A stretch of DNA of 22,685 nucleotides from positions 1-22,685 of the IMG/VR virus record IMGVR_UViG_3300013010_000077, one strand, 5' to 3'. Under the pieces are notes generated by a model, which was not told the origin of the DNA, ran no database searches, and saw only the letters and a program-made list of their open reading frames with translations. Source of the stretch: a virus. Position 1 is the first letter of the stretch; every line of letters begins with the position of its first letter. Shown one piece after another: positions 14,683 through 20,240 of this stretch. A program made the translations under genes and the position numbers.

Positions 14683-14712
14683 TTGACACATAGATATGAT
14701 GTGTGCTATAAT
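14683..14712 (+). promoter_or_regulatory. Sigma70-type promoter with possible operator
   Basis: TTGACA (14683-14688), an 18-base spacer, TATAAT (14707-14712); predicted +1 near 14719. Half-sites ACACAT (14686-14691) and ATGTGT (14699-14704) form an inverted repeat inside the spacer. ACACATAGATATGAT here nearly repeats ACACATAGAAATGAT in the gp41 promoter. Confidence 0.8.
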
Positions 14713-14744
14713 TACTTTAAAAGTTATGATTAATTGGATACAGT

Positions 14745-15182
14745 ATGACAGAAAAAACAAATACCCAAACAAATACCCCAGTACCAGAAGTGAAAGAATC
14801 TGGTGAATATGAAAACTTGATGGATCTTGCTGATAAGAATAAACAGCAAAAAATTGAAAATCCTGATGCGTTTACGAGTTTATTTGATGTCGAAGAAATA
14901 GAAATTAATCCAGACCATTGGACACAACATTGGAAAGGCATGCCTGAGTATGTACAGGAAGACAATGGACCGTGGAAAACAATTAGAATTCATTTTCGCA
15001 ATGAAGAAGATTATGAAGAATTTGCAAAGTTAACAGATAATACGCATCTCACCAAGAAAACAAAAAGTGCTTGGTATCCTAAACTAGAAATTACTAAAAA
15101 TGCACTACTACGTTGGATAGAAGATGATGACGATGCCGAAGACTTATCAATTGATGATGATAATAATGAAGGTTGGGAATGA
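14745..15182 (+). CDS. Acidic protein of unknown function upstream of the glycosyltransferase
   Basis: 145 residues. The first 45 are polar and probably disordered. A compact domain follows: HWTQHWKGMPEYVQED (about 65-80), IRIHFRNEEDYEEFAKL and KKTKSAWYPKL, ending in a very acidic tail (EDDDDAEDLSIDDDN). The W-GMPEY, HFR-x-DYExF and KTKSxWYP pattern is one I associate with small phage proteins next to DNA-modification genes, sometimes fused to ParB-type domains. Function unknown; its coupling to the glycosyltransferase (ATGA overlap) suggests a shared job. The leader is about 26 bases with only a weak Shine-Dalgarno. Confidence 0.8.
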   Translation: MTEKTNTQTNTPVPEVKESGEYENLMDLADKNKQQKIENPDAFTSLFDVEEIEINPDHWTQHWKGMPEYVQEDNGPWKTIRIHFRNEEDYEEFAKLTDNTHLTKKTKSAWYPKLEITKNALLRWIEDDDDAEDLSIDDDNNEGWE

Positions 15183-16126
15183 GTAAACGAACAGATCCAA
15201 AATATCCAGTATATATTATATCTAAAACTAGACATGAATCCATGTTTACTTCTCGTTCATTAGCACGTATGGGAATAAAACATTATATTTCTATAGAACC
15301 ACAAGATTATGATAATTATGATGCAGCATTAGATGAATTTAATATTAGGCCATATGTTACATTGTTAACATTGCCATTTAGTAATCACGGTGATGGACCA
15401 GGCAGAGCAAGGAACTGGTGCTGGGATCATTCTATGGAAGTGTTAAAAGCAAAAAAACATTGGGTATTAGATGATAATATTCAAGACTTTTATAGACTGC
15501 ACAATAATCAGCGTATTCGTGTGGAGTCTGGATTATTCTTTAAGATAATGGAAGACTTTTGCGATAGATATGAAAATGTAAAAATTGCCGGACCACAGTA
15601 TCGTTTTTTCTGTGCAGCAGATCAATCATATCCTCCATATGTAAAAAATACTCGAATATATTCAACACTTCTAATTGAAAATGATTGTAAGTATAGATGG
15701 CGTGGCAGATACAATGAGGATACCGATATTTGTCTTCGTGTTCTTAAAGATGGTGATTGTACTATACAGTTTAATGCATTTTTACAGGGAAAGTGTGCAA
15801 CTCAAACTGTTAAGGGCGGTAATACAGAAGAATTTTATCATGCTGAATACACGGATAATGAAGACTTTCAAAAAACCAAATACAACAGTGACGGAACAAT
15901 TAATAAATCACAGATGTTAGCAGATATGCATCCTGATGTTGCGAAAGTAGTGTGGAGATATGGAAGATGGCATCATTACGTAGACTATTTGCCATTTAAA
16001 AAGAATATGCTAAAGTTAAAAGATGGCATTACATTACCGACAGAAACAAATAATTATGGTCTCAAACTAAAAACATATAATAGTGTCAGCGAATTTGAAA
16101 CTGAACAGAACATTCAAACAAAATAG
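15179..16126 (+). CDS. TET-associated (TAGT-like) DNA-base glycosyltransferase
   Basis: 315 residues from the ATG at 15179 (MSKRTDPKYP), which overlaps the previous stop by ATGA; a start six bases earlier is less likely. The fold is GT-A like: IISKTRHESMFTSRSLARMG (13-32), GPGRARNWCWDHS (73-85), HWVLDDNIQDFYR (94-106) with the DDN metal/nucleotide motif, and RGRYNEDTDICLRVLKDG (175-192). These match my memory of the TAGT family, which is predicted to add sugars to oxidised or hydroxymethylated DNA bases and was described with TET/JBP dioxygenases in phages. No such dioxygenase is in this window, so the base and sugar are unknown. If active, it would shield phage DNA from host restriction. Confidence 0.85.
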   Translation: MSKRTDPKYPVYIISKTRHESMFTSRSLARMGIKHYISIEPQDYDNYDAALDEFNIRPYVTLLTLPFSNHGDGPGRARNWCWDHSMEVLKAKKHWVLDDNIQDFYRLHNNQRIRVESGLFFKIMEDFCDRYENVKIAGPQYRFFCAADQSYPPYVKNTRIYSTLLIENDCKYRWRGRYNEDTDICLRVLKDGDCTIQFNAFLQGKCATQTVKGGNTEEFYHAEYTDNEDFQKTKYNSDGTINKSQMLADMHPDVAKVVWRYGRWHHYVDYLPFKKNMLKLKDGITLPTETNNYGLKLKTYNSVSEFETEQNIQTK

Positions 16127-16165
16127 ATACAATTTATTACGTAATATTAATAAAGGAGATAGAAA

Positions 16166-16345
16166 ATGAAATTTGATAAGAAATTAGCAAGACTAGAACA
16201 ACTAAAAACTGAACATAGAGACCTTGATATTAAGATACAAAAAGATTATAGTCTGCGTCTAGATGTTAGTGAACTTAAACTACAAAAATTAAGATTGAAA
16301 CAAATAATTTTAGAAATGGAAAGAGAACTTGTCGCGTCTGAATAA
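16166..16345 (+). CDS. Small coiled-coil protein, DUF465/YdcH-like (59 aa)
   Basis: A short ORF with a full AAGGAG Shine-Dalgarno (16153-16158) seven bases before the ATG. Its sequence LARLEQLKTEHRDLDIKIQK (7-26), then VSELKLQKLRLKQIILEME (34-52), follows the DUF465 pattern of two helices with LExxHxxLDxxI and LxxLKxxKLxLKDxI. Such proteins are common in alphaproteobacteria; their function is not established. It probably belongs to the glycosyltransferase operon, 39 bases behind it. Confidence 0.75.
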   Translation: MKFDKKLARLEQLKTEHRDLDIKIQKDYSLRLDVSELKLQKLRLKQIILEMERELVASE

Positions 16346-16418
16346 AAATCGCAGCAATAGACGCAATGATCTTAGCAATTTGATCAATGCACTACAACAC
16401 AAGGTAGCAGCACTATGA
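16329..16418 (+). CDS. Possible tiny ORF, TTG start (29 aa)
   Basis: An open frame from TTG (16329) to TGA (16416-16418), encoding basic residues SRLNKNRSNRRNDLSNLINA then LQHKVAAL. The stop overlaps the next ATG as ATGA, the same coupling seen between real neighbours here, and it fills an otherwise empty 70-base gap. The Shine-Dalgarno is weak (GGAAAGAG at 16318-16325) and the start non-AUG, so this may be chance. Confidence 0.3.
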   Translation: MSRLNKNRSNRRNDLSNLINALQHKVAAL

Positions 16419-16630
16419 AACCAAATGAAAATTTCAAATTAACAGTTAGGGATTTAGAAATTATAGAAAACGCATTAAGTGCAAAAGTTTCCAGAAGGGC
16501 AAAACGTTTAATGGAAGAGCATGATGATAAACTAGCAGAAGAGTTGAAAGAAATTCGTGATTTGCTAGGAAGATTTCATAATCAAAAGATTTTTTATAGA
16601 CCTAAAGATAGATTTGGTAGAGGAAAATAA
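16415..16630 (+). CDS. Small conserved-looking phage protein (71 aa)
   Basis: Helical, charged protein beginning FKLTVRDLEIIENALSAKVS (7-26) and ending LLGRFHNQKIFYRPKDRFGRGK. The LTxRDxExIExAL start and LLGRxHNQKxxYRPK end match a small family I associate with T4-like phages, with no known function. AAGG lies about ten bases before the ATG. It ends in a probable terminator. Confidence 0.78.
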   Translation: MKPNENFKLTVRDLEIIENALSAKVSRRAKRLMEEHDDKLAEELKEIRDLLGRFHNQKIFYRPKDRFGRGK

Positions 16631-16653
16631 AAGGACGCATCGGCGCTCTTTTT
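16629..16653 (+). terminator. Probable intrinsic terminator
   Basis: AAAAGGACGC (16629-16638), a four-base loop ATCG, then GCGCTCTTTT (16643-16652) pair with one mismatch and one wobble, followed by further Ts. It overlaps the TAA of the preceding gene and lies just upstream of the next promoter. Confidence 0.55.
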
Positions 16654-16655
16654 AC

Positions 16656-16684
16656 TTGACAACAAATAAGAATCACTATATAAA
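16656..16684 (+). promoter_or_regulatory. Sigma70-type promoter for the second nuclease-like gene
   Basis: TTGACA (16656-16661), a 17-base spacer, TATAAA (16679-16684), predicted +1 near 16691. The spacer has GAATCACT next to the -10, resembling the 326 and 11493 promoters. Confidence 0.75.
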
Positions 16685-16722
16685 GAACGCATACGCTAAT
16701 AAACAGAGAGACGATTTATTGG

Positions 16723-16738
16723 ATATTGTTAACAATAT
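16723..16738 (+). repeat. Perfect 16-base palindrome in a long leader
   Basis: ATATTGTTAACAATAT is a perfect palindrome about 32 bases downstream of the predicted +1 and 65 bases before the best start codon of the nuclease-like gene. It could bind a dimeric regulator. It could also be chance in AT-rich DNA. Confidence 0.45.
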
Positions 16739-16802
16739 TGACAAAACTCAAATAGAACCAGAAGACTATTGGGGACATTTTGAAATATTAGGAAACACTA
16801 TA

Positions 16803-17387
16803 ATGAAAACTTCTACATACGCTACTCAATTAAAATCAGTAATTAATTCACAAGTATATAGTTCGGTTGTATATAGTTTGGGATCACAGTTAAACGACCG
16901 TAAAGATAGATTTGATAAGGCAGATATAATTGAACAAACAGTTGAAGCAGCAACAGACGGCCGGCTAGTTTGGGTTGATGATATCGGCAGGGACCATAGA
17001 GATATCGTAGAAAATTTAGATATAGAATTTAAATATATGACTGATGGTATGTTTACCAAACGTAATAATCAAAAAAAGACAGTTAAAGTAAAACTAAAGA
17101 ATAGTTTAGGTGAAAACAAAGGCACGACAATTGAAAATCCTGCAGATTTTTACATGCTTGGACAACAGAATGCAATTGCAATCATCAGTGCTGACGATGT
17201 TAAACCATATTTGATTGGAGTATCCGACGGCATAGAAGCACACATTCCATTTGATGCACTAGAGTTTATTTTTAGACCAGAAGATATTTCAAATACACAA
17301 CTAGTTGAAGTTAATTACAAAGATGAAAAACGTAAAGCACAACGTGCGGTAATTGAATCTGTGAAACAAAGTATAAAAAATGCTTGA
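16803..17387 (+). CDS. Possible PD-(D/E)XK restriction-type nuclease (194 aa)
   Basis: I chose the ATG at 16803 (MKTSTYATQLKSV), which has AGGAA (16790-16794) eight bases upstream. The frame stays open back to 16614, and TTG 16719 is an alternative; the upstream part crosses a terminator and promoter, so a start before 16691 is unlikely. The core reads ADIIEQTVEAATDG (40-53), WVDDIGRDHRDIVENLDIEFKYM (57-79 region), with D73 and E75-F-K77 fitting the D...ExK catalytic core after an acidic helix (E44 or E48). KVKLKNSLGENKG and ENPADFYMLGQQ follow, resembling substrate-handling segments of type II enzymes. The methyltransferase gene starts 48 bases later. Function is inferred, not proven. Confidence 0.72.
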   Translation: MKTSTYATQLKSVINSQVYSSVVYSLGSQLNDRKDRFDKADIIEQTVEAATDGRLVWVDDIGRDHRDIVENLDIEFKYMTDGMFTKRNNQKKTVKVKLKNSLGENKGTTIENPADFYMLGQQNAIAIISADDVKPYLIGVSDGIEAHIPFDALEFIFRPEDISNTQLVEVNYKDEKRKAQRAVIESVKQSIKNA

Positions 17388-17412
17388 TATTTTATTTGAG
17401 TTATAGTATAAT
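17384..17412 (+). promoter_or_regulatory. Sigma70-type promoter for the second methyltransferase
   Basis: TTGATA (17384-17389, overlapping the stop of the upstream gene), a 17-base spacer, TATAAT (17407-17412); predicted +1 near 17419, leaving a 16-base leader with AAGGAG (17424-17429). Confidence 0.78.
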
Positions 17413-17434
17413 TGTCAAATATGAAGGAGAGTAA

Positions 17435-18301
17435 ATGAATCATACAGTTTACAATCAAGATTGTACTAGTGGCATCAGTGAGCATATAGAAGATGGAACA
17501 GTAGATTTGATATTTACTGATCCTCCTTATGGCATCGAGGGTGATAAACTTGACGCACATTATAATCGTGACGAAGGCAACGTAGTTCCTGGCTATGTAG
17601 AAGTTCCATTAGAAACATATGGTGATTTTTCTAAGCAATGGATTACAGAATGTGCACGGGTTTTACGACCAGGCGGTAGTATGTATATTGTCAGTGGTTA
17701 TACAAATTTGCATCATATACTTAATGCATTGCATTCAACTGACTTAAAAGAAATTAATCATATTATTGCACAATATAGTTTTGGTGTATCAACAAAAAAT
17801 AAATTTGTAAGTAGTCACTATCATGTTTTGTTTTGGTCAAAGCCAGAAACAAGCAAGCAAAAGCGCACATTTAATACTAATGTCTATTATACAGATAGCA
17901 AAGATAGTTATCATGATCGTCTGACTGTTCAAACAATGCCGCGCAGTCATAAGCCCGGTCAAATTAAAAACAAGAATCAACTAAATGAAGATTGGATTGA
18001 AAAGTTTATATTGTATAGTAGTAATCGTGGTGATGTAGTAATGGATCCATTTTGTGGTGGCTTTACTACGCCTAGAACTGCATTACGATATGGTAGAAAA
18101 TTTGTTGGATTTGAAATGAATAAGAATGCGTATGATGCTTTCTTGCCAACATTGGACGAAGTTGAAGTAGTCACTGATCCAGAGCCTATCTCACCATCTG
18201 CAGAAGAACTTGCAAAACGAGAAAAGCAGCGCGACGGATGGAAGAGAGACAGATTACGTAAGAAAGAAGAAAACAATTTAAATCCAGCACTGTTTGACTA
18301 A
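17435..18301 (+). CDS. DNA methyltransferase, beta class, with unusual SAM motif
   Basis: 288 residues. Motif IV DLIFTDPPYGIE (24-35) comes before motif I MDPFCGGFTTPRTA (about 203-216), giving beta-class order for N6-adenine or N4-cytosine methylation. Motif I usually reads DPFxGSGTT; here GSG is replaced by GGF, which may affect SAM binding or reflect a subfamily. KNKNQLNEDWIEKFI before motif I takes the place of the common HPTQKP. The C-terminus is highly charged (KREKQRDGWKRDRLRKKEEN). The adjacent nuclease-like gene upstream makes a restriction-modification pair possible. Its own promoter and strong Shine-Dalgarno would let it be made independently of the nuclease. Confidence 0.88.
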   Translation: MNHTVYNQDCTSGISEHIEDGTVDLIFTDPPYGIEGDKLDAHYNRDEGNVVPGYVEVPLETYGDFSKQWITECARVLRPGGSMYIVSGYTNLHHILNALHSTDLKEINHIIAQYSFGVSTKNKFVSSHYHVLFWSKPETSKQKRTFNTNVYYTDSKDSYHDRLTVQTMPRSHKPGQIKNKNQLNEDWIEKFILYSSNRGDVVMDPFCGGFTTPRTALRYGRKFVGFEMNKNAYDAFLPTLDEVEVVTDPEPISPSAEELAKREKQRDGWKRDRLRKKEENNLNPALFD

Positions 18302-18306
18302 AAGTG

Positions 18307-18335
18307 TTGACCTTTACACATAGAAATGATATACT
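18307..18335 (+). promoter_or_regulatory. Sigma70-type promoter of gp41, predicted leaderless
   Basis: TTGACC (18307-18312), a 17-base spacer, TATACT (18330-18335). Predicted +1 is 18342, the A of the helicase ATG, with no Shine-Dalgarno. Contains ACACATAGAAATGAT (18316-18330), shared with the promoter at 14683. Confidence 0.75.
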
Positions 18336-18341
18336 ATACAA

Positions 18342-19760
18342 ATGTCAGAAGTAAAAAATTATAGCCCAGACTTACAAAAACTATTCATTCAATTCATGGT
18401 GACTAATCCTGAACTATATACTAGGATCAGAGGGATTATAAAGCCTGAATATTTCGACCGCAGTGTCCGTCCTGTGGTCAAACAACTTATTGATTATAGT
18501 GAAGACTATTCTACACTACCAGATCCTGCAATTATTAAGGCAGAAACAGGACAAGACATTGAGAAGTTGGAAAACATAACCCAGCACGAAGAATGGTTTG
18601 TGGATGAGTTTGAGACATTTTGCCGTCACAAGGCTATTGAGAAGGCTATTATCGATAGTACAGATTTACTTGAGACTGGCAAGTACGGTGAAGTAGAACT
18701 TAGAATCAAAGAGGCTGTTCAAATTGGACTGGCACGTAGTTTGGGAACAGATTATTTCGCTGATCCCAGAGGTGTGCTTGAACGGATGAAAGACAACAAT
18801 GGTCAAATTACGACTGGTTGGAAATCTCTTGATGATAAGTTATATGGTGGCATTAATCGTGGGGAGATTACGATTTTTGCAGGAGGCTCCGGAGCAGGTA
18901 AATCCCTTTTTATGCAAAATATGAGCCTGAATTGGGCGGAGGCTGGGTTGAATTGTGTCTACTTCACATTGGAGTTATCCGAGGAACTTTCAAGTATGCG
19001 TATGTATGCAATGCAGACGGACCGCAGTACTAGGCGCATTTTCAAAGACTTAGATGATGTTGAACTACAAGTAAAAGCGAAAGGCAAACAGTCCGGTATG
19101 CTACGTATAAAGTATCTTCCGAGTGGTTCAACAATCAATGATTTACGGTCTTACTTGAAAGAACTTCAGATACAAACTGGCAAAACAGTTGATTGTATGT
19201 GCATTGACTACCTAGATTTGTTAATGCCAGCAACTAAAAAAGTACAAGCAGGTGACACATTTACCAAAGACAAATATGTTACAGAAGAAATGCGTAACTT
19301 TTCTATGGAAACACAAACTGTTACGGTGACTGCATCACAGTTAAATCGTAGTGCAGTTGAAGAAATTGAATTTGACCATTCTCATATTGCTGGCGGTATT
19401 AGTAAAATTCAAACTGCTGATAACGTAATTGGTATTTTTACATCTAATGCTATGCGTGAACGTGGGCAATATCAATTACAACTACTAAAAACACGGTCAT
19501 CTTCCGGTGTAGGTAGTAAAGTAAGTTTATTATTTGATAGAGATAGTTTACGCATATCAGATGATCCAGATCAAGATAGCACTGGTGCGGGCACACCAAG
19601 TGGTGGCGCTACCACCAGTGTTGTTGATCAACTCAGAAAGAAAACAACACTGAATAAATCAGACGATGATGACACTCCTGTTTTTGAAAAAACACAGGCT
19701 GCAAGTTCACTCAGAGCGATGCTTAAAACTAAAAGTAGATCAGCTTTTGACGAAACTTGA
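18342..19760 (+). CDS. 41: Replicative DNA helicase, T4 gp41 type (DnaB family)
   Basis: 472 residues, close to T4 gp41 (475). The N-terminal 130 residues are the helical collar (PELYTRIRGIIKPEYF). The RecA-like core has Walker A FAGGSGAGKSLF (179-190), the LELSEE segment about 30 residues on, and Walker B VDCMCIDYLDLLMPA. QLNRS and GGISKIQTADN follow as in DnaB-family helicases. The C-terminal tail is Gly/Thr-rich and then Lys/Asp-rich. It forms the hexamer that unwinds the fork and works with the gp61 primase. A late promoter lies across its stop codon (19759-19766). Confidence 0.93.
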   Translation: MSEVKNYSPDLQKLFIQFMVTNPELYTRIRGIIKPEYFDRSVRPVVKQLIDYSEDYSTLPDPAIIKAETGQDIEKLENITQHEEWFVDEFETFCRHKAIEKAIIDSTDLLETGKYGEVELRIKEAVQIGLARSLGTDYFADPRGVLERMKDNNGQITTGWKSLDDKLYGGINRGEITIFAGGSGAGKSLFMQNMSLNWAEAGLNCVYFTLELSEELSSMRMYAMQTDRSTRRIFKDLDDVELQVKAKGKQSGMLRIKYLPSGSTINDLRSYLKELQIQTGKTVDCMCIDYLDLLMPATKKVQAGDTFTKDKYVTEEMRNFSMETQTVTVTASQLNRSAVEEIEFDHSHIAGGISKIQTADNVIGIFTSNAMRERGQYQLQLLKTRSSSGVGSKVSLLFDRDSLRISDDPDQDSTGAGTPSGGATTSVVDQLRKKTTLNKSDDDDTPVFEKTQAASSLRAMLKTKSRSAFDET

Positions 19761-19766
19761 TAAATA
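19759..19766 (+). promoter_or_regulatory. T4-type late promoter (GATAAATA)
   Basis: The octamer overlaps the gp41 stop codon; predicted +1 near 19772 gives a 14-base leader with a GGAG Shine-Dalgarno for the ATG at 19786. It is identical to the octamers at 8255 and 22670. Confidence 0.65.
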
Positions 19767-19785
19767 CACTTAACGGAGAATTGTT

Positions 19786-20022
19786 ATGAAACGTAAAAGT
19801 CTATTTGAAGAATTAAACAGTATATCATATGATAACGATAATAAACGTTTAGTCGAGCAGAAAGGCGAACATATTATTGCAGGTGCGATACACTTAATTG
19901 AATTCATTGAAAATACTTTTGATGAAGATACTGCCAATGATTTGCAAAAGCGTTTAGTTAACAGTATTCGTACCAAAGACCCTCGGAAATTTCGCCGTGG
20001 CATGAATAGTGTAGATAAGTAA
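19786..20022 (+). CDS. Small conserved-looking phage protein (78 aa)
   Basis: Begins KRKSLFEELNSI and contains GEHIIAGAIHLIEFIE (about 27-42), ending LVNSIRTKDPRKFRRGMNSV. The KSLFEEL, HxIxxAIxLIExI and RLxNSIRxxDPxKFxRG pattern is one I associate with a small helical family of marine T4-like phages, function unknown. ACGGAGA Shine-Dalgarno. A late promoter at 19759 suggests a virion or assembly role. The stop overlaps the next ATG by one base. Confidence 0.8.
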   Translation: MKRKSLFEELNSISYDNDNKRLVEQKGEHIIAGAIHLIEFIENTFDEDTANDLQKRLVNSIRTKDPRKFRRGMNSVDK

Positions 20023-20240
20023 TGAATTATGAACAACAATTGAATCAACTAAAAGTACTAGCAGGCATTTATAAACCTTATGATGTGTCTCAGCATCAGG
20101 AAAATATCTCCTACACCGGACAAGAAAAAGGTGAGTATCAACGTAAGAATAATATCGAGCCTGGTACCCCTGAGTGGTTTAAATTATGGTTTTCAAGACC
20201 GCAACTAACTGGCGAAAATCCATTCGGAGATAAAAAATGA
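20022..20240 (+). CDS. Small phage protein of unknown function (72 aa)
   Basis: Coupled to the previous gene by TAATG. The C-terminal half, NNIEPGTPEWFKLWFSRPQL (44-63), then TGENPFGDKK, is a recognisable pattern (IxPGTxEWFxLWFxxPxLTGExP) I associate with T4-like phages, but the function is not known. The late operon suggests a virion or assembly role. Its stop overlaps the next ATG (ATGA). Confidence 0.75.
   Translation: MNYEQQLNQLKVLAGIYKPYDVSQHQENISYTGQEKGEYQRKNNIEPGTPEWFKLWFSRPQLTGENPFGDKK

Noticed and set aside
16135-16146. Palindrome TATTACGTAATA before the DUF465-like gene
   Set aside because: Only 12 bases of AT-rich sequence and no other supporting promoter feature.
16614-16802. 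Extended start for the nuclease-like gene from a TTG at 16614
   Set aside because: It would begin inside the previous gene and pass through a terminator and the promoter that should transcribe it.
19581-19619. Nested inverted repeats (ACTGGTG/CACCAGT, TGGTGG/CCACCA) in gp41
   Set aside because: They lie in a low-complexity Gly/Thr coding stretch, so pairing probably reflects codon choice.
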